A stretch of 64,000 nucleotides of DNA from Luteibacter rhizovicinus DSM 16549. Its GTDB lineage: Bacteria; Pseudomonadota; Gammaproteobacteria; Xanthomonadales; Rhodanobacteraceae. The notes under the pieces were generated by a model. It was not told where the DNA came from. It saw only the letters and a list, made by a program, of their open reading frames with translations, and searched no databases. The DNA is taken from contig NZ_CP017480.1 of assembly GCF_001887595.1 (NCBI RefSeq), forward strand, positions 4,120,001-4,184,000. The letters run 5' to 3'. The first letter of the stretch is position 1. The number at the start of each line of letters is the position of its first letter. Both the position numbers and the translations under genes were made by a program. Of the stretch, positions 37,385 to 45,419 are shown piece after piece.

Positions 37385-38245
37385 TCAGGCGCGAACCAGC
37401 TCGCTCACCACCTCGCGGATGACCTGCGCGAGGTGGCTGACAGCCTCCGGCGCACCGGCGCCGCGATCGATCAGATGAATATCCGCCGAGGGCAGCGCCG
37501 GCAGACCCCATGCGTCGCTGGCCGTCTTCAGCGACGCCGGCACATGCAGCGACGTCCGTGGCACCACGCCGAGTCCCGCCTCCGCGGCGGCCCACAGCGC
37601 CGAGACACTCCCGCTGGTCAGCGCGAGTCGCCACGCGCGACCTGAACGATCCAGGGCTTCGATCGCGCCCTTGCGAAAGCCACACGGTGGATCGAGGACG
37701 AGCAGTGGAACCGGGTCGCCCGGCGCGAGCTCCAGTAAGGGATGCGCAAACCAATGCACCGGCATGGCCGCAAGCGGTGGGGTGACGTGTCCCGGCAAGG
37801 CGCCAAAGGTCAGCGCGAGGTCCAACTCGTCAGCCATCACCGCATTCGCCAACCGCTCGCTCCGGTCGACCCGAAGCTCCACACGTAGCGATGCGTGGGC
37901 GCGGCCAAAGCGCGCGAGGGCCTGGGTCAGGCCGCCTTGCGCGAAGTCCTGGGGCATGCCGAAGCGCAGCGCGCCCTGCAAGCCAGAAGCGCCGAGCGCG
38001 AGAACCGCCTCGTCGTTGAGCGCGAGCAGCCGCCGCGCGTAGCCCACCAGCAACTCGCCCTCCCAGGTCAGCGCCAGGGTTCGTCCGGTCTTGCGGAACA
38101 GGGGCTGGCCGATCCTCTCTTCCAGGCCACGAAGCTGCAGGCTGATCGCACCGGGCGTCCGATGCAGGTACCGCGCCGCCTTGCCGAAGCCGCCGAGATC
38201 CACGGCAGCGATCAGGGCGCGTAACGCCGAAAGGTCGAGAAGCAT
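37385..38245 (-). CDS. LysR-family transcriptional regulator
   Basis: A 286-residue LysR regulator. Its HTH lies at residues 1-60 (FGKAARYLHRTPGAISLQLRGLEERIG), and the effector domain starts near GALRFGMPQDFAQGGL. It is divergent from the DUF4865 gene at 38342, with TA-rich DNA between the two starts (TTAGCCTTACTAATGCTTTAG at 38250-38270), typical of LysR-target pairs. It lies on the strand opposite to mtnB-mtnD-mtnC and, with the next two genes, breaks that operon. The inducer is unknown. Confidence 0.9.
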   Translation of the reverse strand: MLLDLSALRALIAAVDLGGFGKAARYLHRTPGAISLQLRGLEERIGQPLFRKTGRTLALTWEGELLVGYARRLLALNDEAVLALGASGLQGALRFGMPQDFAQGGLTQALARFGRAHASLRVELRVDRSERLANAVMADELDLALTFGALPGHVTPPLAAMPVHWFAHPLLELAPGDPVPLLVLDPPCGFRKGAIEALDRSGRAWRLALTSGSVSALWAAAEAGLGVVPRTSLHVPASLKTASDAWGLPALPSADIHLIDRGAGAPEAVSHLAQVIREVVSELVRA

Positions 38246-38341
38246 ACGTTAGCCTTACTAATGCTTTAGTTCGGAATGTTTCGATATTAGCGCGATTTAG
38301 GCTGATCTAAGCTGGCCCCAATCCTTCTGGCGGACCGGCCA

Positions 38342-38881
38342 ATGATCGCGATGCAGTACCGTTTCGACTTCCCTGGGTCGATGGACATGGCCACCATCCA
38401 CCAGCGCGTCGTCGAGAAAGGACCGGGATTCGATGGACTGGCTGGCCTGGAGCAGAAGGCCTTTCTCGTGTCGGACGCCGCGCTCGGTGAGCCGAACCGC
38501 TACGCGCCGTTCTATCTCTGGCGCTCGGCCACCGGCATGCGCGAGTTCCTGCTCTCCGATGCCTTCGCCGCGGTATGCGATGCGTTCGGGAGGCCCGAGG
38601 TCGTCACATGGACCCTGCTGCGCTCTCGCCAGCTCGACACGAGCCGGCCGCCGGCCTATGCGACCCAGGAGACGACGCCCATCGCTCCCGGCGCGAGCAC
38701 CCGTTCACTACGCGAGCTGGCGTTGACCGCCGCGTATCCGCGCGCCGGACTCCACTCATCGATCGTCGCCATCGACCCGCAAGGCTGGCGGGTCACGCGG
38801 GTGCTGCTGTGGCACGCGCTCCCCGAACCGGCGGCGGGCGTCGATACCTGGCACGTCCCCTACCTGGCGACGCGTCGGTGA
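38342..38881 (+). CDS. DUF4865-family protein
   Basis: A 179-residue protein of the DUF4865 family. The opening MIAMQYRFDFPGSMDMATIHQRVVEKGPGFDGLAGLEQKAFL fits the family, followed by APFYLWRSATGMREFLLSDAFAAVCDAFGRPEV, a pattern shared with small ferredoxin-fold monooxygenase-like proteins. Function unknown; genes of this family often sit beside a divergent LysR regulator, as here. An ATG at 38351 is an alternative start. The stop overlaps the next gene's GTG (GTGA). Confidence 0.85.
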   Translation: MIAMQYRFDFPGSMDMATIHQRVVEKGPGFDGLAGLEQKAFLVSDAALGEPNRYAPFYLWRSATGMREFLLSDAFAAVCDAFGRPEVVTWTLLRSRQLDTSRPPAYATQETTPIAPGASTRSLRELALTAAYPRAGLHSSIVAIDPQGWRVTRVLLWHALPEPAAGVDTWHVPYLATRR

Positions 38882-39402
38882 AGCGCCTTGCTCTCGGCGT
38901 CACCCTTAGTGTTGCCCTTGGCGCCGGCCTCACCTTCGGCCTGTCGGCCACCGCCGCGCCGGTCGAGGCGACGGCGCGGCCGGGCGGCCTCGGCCAGCAC
39001 GCCTCGACGGCAGCGGACCTGGCGGCGATCGCCGCCGTGCTCGACCGCTACACCCAATGCGTGACGGCAGGCGACGAAGCGGGCTTCCGGGCGCTTCTGC
39101 TGGACGACGACATTCCCTTCTCCGCGATCCCGCCGGGTCGCTCCGTGAAGGCGATGACCACGGCGAACCTTAGTCGGTATGCGGGTTTCCGCGACGCGGT
39201 GTTCCGTAGCGGGCAGCGTTTCCAGCAGAGCTTCCACCATGTGCGCATCGCGCAGGACGGTCCGCTGGCGCAGGCGTCGCTGGACTTCGTCACCCGTAGC
39301 GGTGACGGCGGCAGCACCGGTTGGAAGACCCTGCAACTGGTGAAGACAGCCGGCGGCTGGAAGATCGCCAGCGAGTTCTTCACCGTGCGCTCGCTGCGCT
39401 GA
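38878..39402 (+). CDS. Secreted NTF2/SnoaL-like protein
   Basis: A 174-residue protein with an N-terminal signal (KRLALGVTLSVALGAGLTFGLSATAA) and an NTF2-like domain (AAIAAVLDRYTQCVTAGDEAGFRALLLDDDIPFSAIPPG, and the terminal WKTLQLVKTAGGWKIASEFFTVRSL). The family includes putative lumazine-binding and ketosteroid-isomerase-like proteins; no catalytic residue can be named. GTG at 38878 is used because it overlaps the DUF4865 stop and gives the signal peptide directly. It forms a two-gene unit with the DUF4865 gene. Confidence 0.82.
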   Translation: MKRLALGVTLSVALGAGLTFGLSATAAPVEATARPGGLGQHASTAADLAAIAAVLDRYTQCVTAGDEAGFRALLLDDDIPFSAIPPGRSVKAMTTANLSRYAGFRDAVFRSGQRFQQSFHHVRIAQDGPLAQASLDFVTRSGDGGSTGWKTLQLVKTAGGWKIASEFFTVRSLR

Positions 39403-39473
39403 CGCGCGGCCGTTTCGTCTGCCGGCGCCGTCGTTTATCCTGCGGAGTCTCCCCGCTCCCCAGGCCGTCCCTC

Positions 39474-40157
39474 ATGTCCGATATCCGCGCCGTCCTCACC
39501 GACATCGAGGGCACCACCAGCTCGATCGACTTCGTCAAGGACGTGCTGTTCCCGTACGCCCGCAAGCATCTGCCTGCTTACGTCGAGACGCATACCGACG
39601 AAGCCGAAGTGCAGCACTGGCTTCACGAGGCGGCCAAGGAGGCTGGCATCGTCGAGGCCCCGCGTGGCGAGATTATCGACCTGCTGATCCGCTGGATCGA
39701 CGAAGACCGCAAATCCACCGCATTGAAGGCCTTGCAGGGTCTGATCTGGCGCGAAGGCTACGAGTCCGGCGTCTTCACCTCCCACATGTATCCCGAGGTG
39801 CCTGCGCGCCTGCGCGCCTGGCACGACCAGGGCCTTGCGCTCTACGTGTATTCCTCGGGCTCGATCGCCGCGCAGAAACTGTTGTTCGGCTTCACCGAAG
39901 TGGGCGACCTCACGCCGCTCTTCACCGACTACTTCGACACCCAGACCGGGCACAAGCGCGAAACGGATTCGTACCGGAAGATCGCCGACGCCATCGGCCT
40001 GCCACCTGGCCAGGTGCTGTTCCTCTCCGACATCAAGGAGGAACTGGACGCCGCACGTGAGGCCGGCATGCGGACTATCCAGCTGGTGCGACCGCCGCAG
40101 GCGCTGACCGATGCCGGCCATCCTGCCGTGGCGGACTTCGATGCCATCACACCCTGA
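39474..40157 (+). CDS. mtnC: Acireductone synthase (enolase-phosphatase E1)
   Basis: A 227-residue HAD-superfamily enzyme that enolises and dephosphorylates the MtnB product to acireductone. The HAD motif I LTDIEGTT (Asp10, Glu12) is typical of E1 enzymes, with motif II near YSSGSIAAQKLLFG and motif IV near FLSDIKEEL. Length is normal. The ATG at 39474 is the conserved start. It overlaps the next gene by 17 bases. The product of MtnB is its substrate, and its own product goes to MtnD, whose gene lies 2.1 kb upstream. Confidence 0.96.
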   Translation: MSDIRAVLTDIEGTTSSIDFVKDVLFPYARKHLPAYVETHTDEAEVQHWLHEAAKEAGIVEAPRGEIIDLLIRWIDEDRKSTALKALQGLIWREGYESGVFTSHMYPEVPARLRAWHDQGLALYVYSSGSIAAQKLLFGFTEVGDLTPLFTDYFDTQTGHKRETDSYRKIADAIGLPPGQVLFLSDIKEELDAAREAGMRTIQLVRPPQALTDAGHPAVADFDAITP

Positions 40158-41214
40158 TTCGGGTCGGCGGACGCCGATCTATGTGTTTGCCGCGTTCATT
40201 GCCGGCGCGCTGCTTACCGTCGGTGTGCTGCGTTCGGGCTCCTGGCCGGCGACAGCGAGCCACGAGGTTGCCGGGACGACAACGGCCCAGACGCCGGCGC
40301 CTGCCGGCAGCATCGCTCCGACTAAGAGCGCTGCCGCTGCCGATCCTGCCGTCGCCACGAGCACGGCGAGCGACGACGAGTCGGCCGAGCTCGACTCGGG
40401 CAACTGGCCGAACGATGCACCCACGCCGGAGCAGGTCTTCACGGCCCAGCCCGAGGCCTTGCGCAAGGCGGTAGGCGCCCTGGCAGCGCGCACGCCCGGC
40501 AAGACCAACGTATACGCGCTGGCCTTCGGCGGCGACGGCTCGGAAGACGTCTTTCGCAACGAGGCGGAATACGTCGACAGCCTGGTCAGCAAGCGGTTCG
40601 CCAGTCCGGGCCATACGCTGGTGCTGGAGAACAATCCGGCGACGTTGACGACGCGGCCGCTCGCCAGCTGGACCAATCTCGAAGGCGCCATCGACGGCCT
40701 GGCCAAGGTCATGGATCCGCGCGAGGACATCCTCGTGGTCTACGTCGCTACGCACGGCGGCAGCGACCACACGTTGCTGGTGGACATGGACCCGATCCCG
40801 CTCGACCAGCTCGATCCGGAAGGCCTGGCTCAAATCCTTTCGAGGCACGCATTCCGCTGGAAGGTAGTTGTGGTGAACGCCTGCTATTCCGGCGGTTTCA
40901 TCCCGAAGCTCAGTGGACCGGGCAGCCTGGTCATGACCTCGGCCCGCGCGGACCGGACATCGTTCGGCTGCGGTGTGGATTCCGACATCACCTATTTCGG
41001 TCGCGCGTGGCTCGTCGATGGACTGAATGCGACGCCGGATTTCGTCGAGGCTTTCGGCAAGGCGAAGGCTGAGATCGCGGCGTGGGAGACCAAGGATTCG
41101 CTGCAGGCCTCCGAACCGCAGATCGCCATCGGCAACGGGATCGAGGCCAAGCTGGCCGCGTGGCGCAACAGCGTGAAAGCCGGCCCTGCGGTGCCTTTCG
41201 AGCCCGCCAAGTAA
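40141..41214 (+). CDS. Membrane-anchored C13-family cysteine peptidase
   Basis: A 357-residue protein with one N-terminal membrane segment (IYVFAAFIAGALLTVGVL), an Ala/Thr/Pro-rich linker and a C13 (legumain/caspase-clan) domain. The catalytic pair appears as His205 in YVATHGGSDH and Cys248 in VVVNACYSGGF, as in clan CD peptidases; TNVYALAFGGDGSEDVFRNEAEYV is the family opening. It would cleave in the periplasm. The ATG at 40141 gives a short cytosolic leader. The 17-base overlap with mtnC suggests one transcript, but a link to methionine salvage is unknown. Confidence 0.85.
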   Translation: MPSHPDSGRRTPIYVFAAFIAGALLTVGVLRSGSWPATASHEVAGTTTAQTPAPAGSIAPTKSAAAADPAVATSTASDDESAELDSGNWPNDAPTPEQVFTAQPEALRKAVGALAARTPGKTNVYALAFGGDGSEDVFRNEAEYVDSLVSKRFASPGHTLVLENNPATLTTRPLASWTNLEGAIDGLAKVMDPREDILVVYVATHGGSDHTLLVDMDPIPLDQLDPEGLAQILSRHAFRWKVVVVNACYSGGFIPKLSGPGSLVMTSARADRTSFGCGVDSDITYFGRAWLVDGLNATPDFVEAFGKAKAEIAAWETKDSLQASEPQIAIGNGIEAKLAAWRNSVKAGPAVPFEPAK

Positions 41215-41223
41215 TACCGGCCT

Positions 41224-41332
41224 TTGTGGGAGCCGATTTATCGGCGATTGGGTGCTAGCAGCACCCTGGCCCGCTGCCGCGGGATCGCCGATGAATCGGC
41301 TCCCACAATCGCCGATGAATCGGCTCCCACAA
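41224..41332. repeat. REP-like element, long form
   Basis: TTGTGGGAGCCGATTTATCGGCGA at the left faces two tandem copies of TCGCCGATGAATCGGCTCCCACA at the right, with a central stretch (GATTGGGTGCTAGCAGCACC, then CCGCTGCCGCGGGA) shared with the copies at 56470 and 59929. About 109 bases, between two convergent genes. Confidence 0.88.
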
Positions 41333-41341
41333 GAGCAAGGA

Positions 41342-42145
41342 TCAGGCGGAGGTGTCTAGCGCGAAGCGATCGGCGTCCATCCATGCCGGGAAGCGGTCGC
41401 GGTGGACCTTCAGCGGCGCGGGATCCAGCACGACCGTGACGACCTGCTCCTGCGTACCCAGTTCCACCAGCGCCTCGCCCACCGGATCGATCACCGCGCT
41501 GTCGCCCGCATACGGCAGGTCGTTGCCGTCCACGCCGACACGGTTAACCCCGATGACATAGGCGAGGTTCTCGATCGCACGCGCACGCAGCAAGGTGCGC
41601 CACGGATGACGGCGCGGCGCCGGCCAGTTGGCCACGAACAGGGCCAGGTCGTAATCCATGCCGCCAGCGGCTTCCTCGCGGCGGCCATTGCGCAGCCATA
41701 CCGGGAAGCGCAGGTCGTAGCAGACCTGCGGCAGGATGCGCCAACCCTTCAGCTCGACGATGAGCCGCTCGGTGCCGCCGCCGTAGCGGGTGTGCTCGCC
41801 GGCCATGCGGAACAGGTGGCGCTTGTCGTAATACGCCAGCGAACCGTCCGGCGAGGCCCACAGCAACCGATTGAATACCGTGTCGCCTTCGCGAATGACG
41901 AGGCTGCCGGTGAGCGTGGTGTTCACTTCGGTGGCCAGCTCGCGCATCCAGGCCACGCTGATGCCGTCCATCGTTTCGGCATTTGCCAACGTATCGTTGG
42001 TGAAGCCCGAGAGGAAGGTTTCCGGCAGCACGATGAGATCGCTGGGCGCAGCACGACGCACCAGCTTGCCGTAGTAATCGCGATTGCCGGCAGCGTCGTG
42101 CCAGCGCGTCGCGCCCTGGATGAGGGAAACGGTCAGAGTTTGCAC
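41342..42145 (-). CDS. mtnU: Omega-amidase (YafV/MtnU-like carbon-nitrogen hydrolase)
   Basis: A 267-residue nitrilase-superfamily amidase that hydrolyses 2-oxoglutaramate or 2-oxosuccinamate, the by-product of glutamine-dependent transamination. The catalytic triad is Glu42 (LPETFLSGF), a Lys in YDKRHLF near 112 and a Cys in QVCYDLRFPVW near 147. The GTG at 42145 is chosen: GGAG is six bases upstream, it overlaps the aminotransferase stop by 13 bases, and it gives the family start QTLTVSLIQ. Its coupling to the methionine aminotransferase gene matches the role proposed for MtnU in methionine salvage. Confidence 0.93.
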   Translation of the reverse strand: MQTLTVSLIQGATRWHDAAGNRDYYGKLVRRAAPSDLIVLPETFLSGFTNDTLANAETMDGISVAWMRELATEVNTTLTGSLVIREGDTVFNRLLWASPDGSLAYYDKRHLFRMAGEHTRYGGGTERLIVELKGWRILPQVCYDLRFPVWLRNGRREEAAGGMDYDLALFVANWPAPRRHPWRTLLRARAIENLAYVIGVNRVGVDGNDLPYAGDSAVIDPVGEALVELGTQEQVVTVVLDPAPLKVHRDRFPAWMDADRFALDTSA

Positions 42146-43278
42146 AGCAGCTCCGCGGCGGCTTCCATGGTGGCGTCGTTCTTGGCGAAGCACAGCCGGA
42201 CCAGCCGCGTGTCCGGCGCGCTTTCGTAGAACGGGCTCAGCGGAATCGCGGCGACGCCGCCTTCGCGGACGAGCCACTCGCTGAAGTTGATATCGTCCAG
42301 ATCGCGGATCGCGCTGTAGTCGACGAGCTGGAAATAGCCGCCCGGAACGTCGAGCAGCTTCAACCGCGACGGCGCGATCAGCTTACGGAAGCGGTCACGC
42401 TTGGCCTGGTAGAACGCGGGCAATTCAAGGTAATGCTCCGGCGTCGACTCGAGGAATTCGGCGAACGCCCACTGCGCGGGATTGAACGTGCAGAAGGTCA
42501 GGTACTGGTGCACCTTGCGGAACTCGGCCGTGAGCGCCTTGGGCGCGATGGCGTAACCGACCTTCCAGCCGGTGCAGTGATAGGTCTTGCCGAACGACGA
42601 AACCACGATGCTGCGCGTGGCCAGTTCCTCATGACGCAGCACGCTCTGGTGCTCCGCGCCGTCGAACACGATGTGCTCGTAGACCTCGTCGGACAGCACC
42701 ACGATGCTGGTGTCGCGCACGATGGCGGCGAGCTCATCCAGATCCGCACGCGACAGCACGGCACCGGACGGGTTGTGCGGCGAATTGATCAGGATCATGC
42801 GCGTCTTCGGCGTCACGGCGTCGCGTACGCGCTGCCAGTCGATCGCAAAGGTGGGCAGCGTCAGCGGAATATGCACCGCGGTCGCGCCCTGCAGTTCGAT
42901 CGCGGGCTCGTAGCTGTCGTAGCAAGGGTCGAAAACGATGACTTCCTCCCCTGCCCTCACCACGGCGGCGATGGCGGAGAACAAGGCTTCGGTCGCACCG
43001 GAGGTGACCGTGACCTCGGTGTCCGGACTCACCCGATGGCCGTACAGGCGCTCGGTTTTCGCGGCGATCTGTTCGCGCAGCTTGGGGATGCCGATGCCCG
43101 GGGCGTACTGGTTCTTGCCCTCGGCCATGGCTCGCGTGATCGCTTCGCGCAACGGCGCCGGCGGCTCGAAATCAGGAAAACCCTGGCCCAGGTTGACCGC
43201 CTTGTGTTCCAGCGCAAGCTGGCTCATGACGCTGAAGATGGTCGTGCCGACCTTGGGAAGCTTGGTTTCGAGCTGCAT
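42133..43278 (-). CDS. mtnE: PLP-dependent methionine aminotransferase (YbdL/MtnE-like)
   Basis: A 381-residue fold-type-I aminotransferase that makes methionine from 4-methylthio-2-oxobutanoate, preferably with glutamine. The PLP lysine is in SSFGKTYHCTGWKVGY near residue 236; NSPHNPSGAV near 163 and SDEVYEHIVFDG near 200 are the cofactor pocket, and the VNLGQGFPDFEPP opening is typical of the YbdL/KAT subgroup. The ATG at 43278 has AAGGATG upstream. Together with the omega-amidase gene it completes salvage after MtnB, MtnC and MtnD. Shares the upstream palindrome with mtnB. Confidence 0.93.
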   Translation of the reverse strand: MQLETKLPKVGTTIFSVMSQLALEHKAVNLGQGFPDFEPPAPLREAITRAMAEGKNQYAPGIGIPKLREQIAAKTERLYGHRVSPDTEVTVTSGATEALFSAIAAVVRAGEEVIVFDPCYDSYEPAIELQGATAVHIPLTLPTFAIDWQRVRDAVTPKTRMILINSPHNPSGAVLSRADLDELAAIVRDTSIVVLSDEVYEHIVFDGAEHQSVLRHEELATRSIVVSSFGKTYHCTGWKVGYAIAPKALTAEFRKVHQYLTFCTFNPAQWAFAEFLESTPEHYLELPAFYQAKRDRFRKLIAPSRLKLLDVPGGYFQLVDYSAIRDLDDINFSEWLVREGGVAAIPLSPFYESAPDTRLVRLCFAKNDATMEAAAELLCKL

Positions 43279-43287
43279 CGAACATCC

Positions 43288-44316
43288 TTACTCGTTTGGA
43301 CGGCCAAACGTGGCCGAAGGGCTCGATCCTAACATGCGGGCCATGGTGATCGCTGCTGCCTTGCTGGGGTCGGCAGCGACCTTGTCGCAGTCCTTGTGAA
43401 ACTCGGCCTGCGCCTTGGGCAGGCGATCGGCAAGGAAGTCGACGAAGCTGCGGATGGCCGGCAGCAAGCCCCGGCGGCTCGGATAGACGAAGTGGAGGGT
43501 GCCCTGGGCCGTGGTGTATTCGGGCAGGACCCACTCCAGCTGACCGCTGGAGATCAACGGGCCGCAATAATCCTCGGGCAACAGCGCGACACCGCAACAT
43601 TGCACGGCAGCGGCGATCAGCACCGTGAAATCGCCACTGACCAGGCGCGGCTTGACCTCGACCGCCGCCTTCTTGCCGTTGGAATCGACCAGCTCCCAGA
43701 CCTGGGCGCCTTCGTGCTCGTACATGGACAGGGCGGGCAGCGCCGCCAGTTCGTCCAGCGTCTTCGGGCGTCCGTTGCTATCGAGGAATTTCGGGCTGGC
43801 GACCAGCAGGTTGCGCGCAAAGCCGATGCTGCGCAGAACCAGGGTGGCGTCCGTATCGAGCTTCTCGCGCACGCGGATCGCCACGTCGAAGGCCTCGCCG
43901 ATGACGTCGACACGGCGATTGGTCGCGGTGACACGCACCTGCACCTTGGGATGCTCGAGCAGGAAGGCCGGCAACATCGGACCAAGGACGTTCTGGGCAA
44001 GCGAGACCGGGCAACTCACCCGGACGATGCCACGGGGCTCGGTGCGCAACTCGTCCACGGCGTCCTGCGCGGCGCGCGCCTCTTCCAGCACGGCGCGGCA
44101 GTGCGCGTAGAAGCGTTCGCCGATCTCAGTGACGACGAAACGGCGCGTCGTCCGCTGCAGCAGCCGGACCCCGAGGCGATCCTCGAGCTGGGCGATACGC
44201 TTGCTGAGGCGGGACTTGGGGATACCCAGGGCGCGGCCCGCCGCCGAGAACCCGCCGTGTTCGACCACGGAGGCGAAGAAGTAGAGATCGTTAAGGTCCT
44301 GCAGCGCGCCGTCCAT
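43288..44316 (-). CDS. LysR-family transcriptional regulator
   Basis: A 342-residue LysR regulator. Its HTH lies at residues 4-62 (FSAAGRALGIPKSRLSKRIAQLEDRLG), and the effector domain opens with PRGIVRVSCPVSLAQN near residue 92. It is long for the family, with a basic C-terminal extension of about 35 residues after the usual end near FVDFLADRL. The ATG at 44316 gives the normal HTH position. It is divergent from azoR at 44439 and so probably controls it. The gene ends nine bases before the aminotransferase start, and its last codons overlap the palindrome at 43293-43310. Confidence 0.9.
   Translation of the reverse strand: MDGALQDLNDLYFFASVVEHGGFSAAGRALGIPKSRLSKRIAQLEDRLGVRLLQRTTRRFVVTEIGERFYAHCRAVLEEARAAQDAVDELRTEPRGIVRVSCPVSLAQNVLGPMLPAFLLEHPKVQVRVTATNRRVDVIGEAFDVAIRVREKLDTDATLVLRSIGFARNLLVASPKFLDSNGRPKTLDELAALPALSMYEHEGAQVWELVDSNGKKAAVEVKPRLVSGDFTVLIAAAVQCCGVALLPEDYCGPLISSGQLEWVLPEYTTAQGTLHFVYPSRRGLLPAIRSFVDFLADRLPKAQAEFHKDCDKVAADPSKAAAITMARMLGSSPSATFGRPNE
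43293..43310. promoter_or_regulatory. Palindrome CGTTTGG-N4-CCAAACG before the methionine aminotransferase
   Basis: Seven-base arms with ACGG between, centred 23 bases before the ATG of the aminotransferase gene. The inner TTTGG-ACG-N-CCAAA is the same as at 36131-36144 before mtnB. It overlaps the 3' end of the LysR coding sequence, where codons for FGRPNE are read. Probable operator shared by the two methionine-salvage units. Confidence 0.55.
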
Positions 44317-44438
44317 CAGGCATCCGTCGTTTCTGATTCGAAACAATGAGTCTACTCCAGGCGGGCTAATCAGGCGATTGTCGCCAGCGTATCGTTCCCT
44401 CCGTGCCGCAACCTGCGGTCTACGACTGAGGAACACCC

Positions 44439-45023
44439 ATGAAACTCCTGCATCTCGATGCCAGCGCGCTCGGCGCCTACTCCGTTTCCCGCGGCCTGAC
44501 GGCGGCGATCGTGGCGGAGTTCGTCCAGAACCATCCGGGCGTCGACGTCACCTACCGTGACCTCCATGCCGCCCCGCTCGGCCACTGGGGCCTGCCGGCC
44601 GGCGAGAACGATCCGGTTGCCGCCGAAAACGCCGCCGTACTCGAGGAGTTTCTTGCCGCCGACGTGGTCGTCATCGGCTCGCCGATGTACAACTTCAGCA
44701 TCACCAGTTCGCTGAAGGCCTGGATCGACCGCATCACGGTCGCCGGCAAGACCTTCCAGTACACCGCGAACGGCCCGGAAGGTCTGGCAGGCGGCAAGCG
44801 CGTGATCATTGCGTCGTCGCGTGGTGGCGTCTACAGCCAGGGAGCTCCAGCCGCTGGCATGGACTTCCAGGAGCCCTACCTGCGTGCGATCTTCGGCTTC
44901 CTTGGTGTCACCGACATCGAATTCGTCCGCGCCGAGGGCGTGGCCATGAGCGACGACCACAAGGCCCAGGCCGTCGGTGGTGCGATCGCTTCGATCGGCA
45001 GCGTTATCCGCAAGGCAGCGTGA
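44439..45023 (+). CDS. azoR: FMN-dependent NADH-azoreductase
   Basis: A 194-residue flavodoxin-like quinone/azo reductase that works in the cytoplasm with NAD(P)H and protects against thiol-specific and quinone stress. It has the FMN phosphate segment [16 protein letters not shown] near residue 7, [19 protein letters not shown] near 85-103 and SRGGVYSQG near 130, as in E. coli AzoR. Length is normal. It is divergent from the LysR regulator at 43288-44316, the likely regulator. Confidence 0.95.
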   Translation: MKLLHLDASALGAYSVSRGLTAAIVAEFVQNHPGVDVTYRDLHAAPLGHWGLPAGENDPVAAENAAVLEEFLAADVVVIGSPMYNFSITSSLKAWIDRITVAGKTFQYTANGPEGLAGGKRVIIASSRGGVYSQGAPAAGMDFQEPYLRAIFGFLGVTDIEFVRAEGVAMSDDHKAQAVGGAIASIGSVIRKAA

Positions 45024-45038
45024 GCGCCTCGACCCTGA

Positions 45039-45188
45039 TCAGGACCCTTGCTTACCGGGCTTCTGATCGGGGTCGTTCTGCGATTCCTTCGGGTGTCCTT
45101 CCCCGGGAACCTTCGGTTTGCCCTGCGAGGGCTTGAGATTGTCTTCGCGGTAACCGGATGTCGGCTGGTCTTTCTTGTCGTCGGTCAT
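45039..45188 (-). CDS. Small hydrophilic protein, 49 residues (function unknown)
   Basis: The short reading frame encodes a very hydrophilic, Lys/Asp/Gln/Pro-rich peptide with no aromatic core and no hydrophobic segment: TDDKKDQPTSGYREDNLK at the start and QNDPDQKPGKQGS at the end. It looks intrinsically disordered, like small stress-related proteins. The ATG at 45188 has CAGGAGAGCAAG before it. It is the last gene of the minus-strand run after mrfA, mrfB and the metallothionein-like gene, so probably co-transcribed with them. A longer reading from 45344 would overlap the Cys-rich gene and is less likely. Confidence 0.6.
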   Translation of the reverse strand: MTDDKKDQPTSGYREDNLKPSQGKPKVPGEGHPKESQNDPDQKPGKQGS

Positions 45189-45207
45189 CTTGCTCTCCTG
45201 CGTATCG

Positions 45208-45366
45208 TCATTGCCGTTGCTGGCAGGCCGCGTGGCCACACTCGCAGGCGCTTCCCACATTCTGGCTTTCGGCCGCCATGCGGCAGCTCTCGCTGCAGAA
45301 ATCACGCGACACCGGGATCTGGCAATTGCACCCGTCGTGGTCACAGGGTTTGGTCGCCTCGCTCAT
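45208..45366 (-). CDS. Metallothionein-like Cys-rich protein, 52 residues
   Basis: A 52-residue protein with eight cysteines and three histidines: C8DHDGCNC, then FCSESCR near 24-28, and CECGHAAC near 41-48. This is the ligand layout of bacterial metallothioneins (SmtA and PmtA type), with the typical 'YCSEAC' replaced by FCSESC and the C-terminal CGH-x2-C kept. It should bind zinc or cadmium in the cytoplasm. The ATG at 45366 has GAGGAG upstream, and the start lies 53 bases after the mrfB stop. The assignment rests on cysteine spacing; I cannot run a profile. Confidence 0.72.
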   Translation of the reverse strand: MSEATKPCDHDGCNCQIPVSRDFCSESCRMAAESQNVGSACECGHAACQQRQ

Positions 45367-45419
45367 GCCTCGTCTCCTCACGCGTGAAGGAACTCAGGCG
45401 AGCGTGCGCGGATCGGCGT

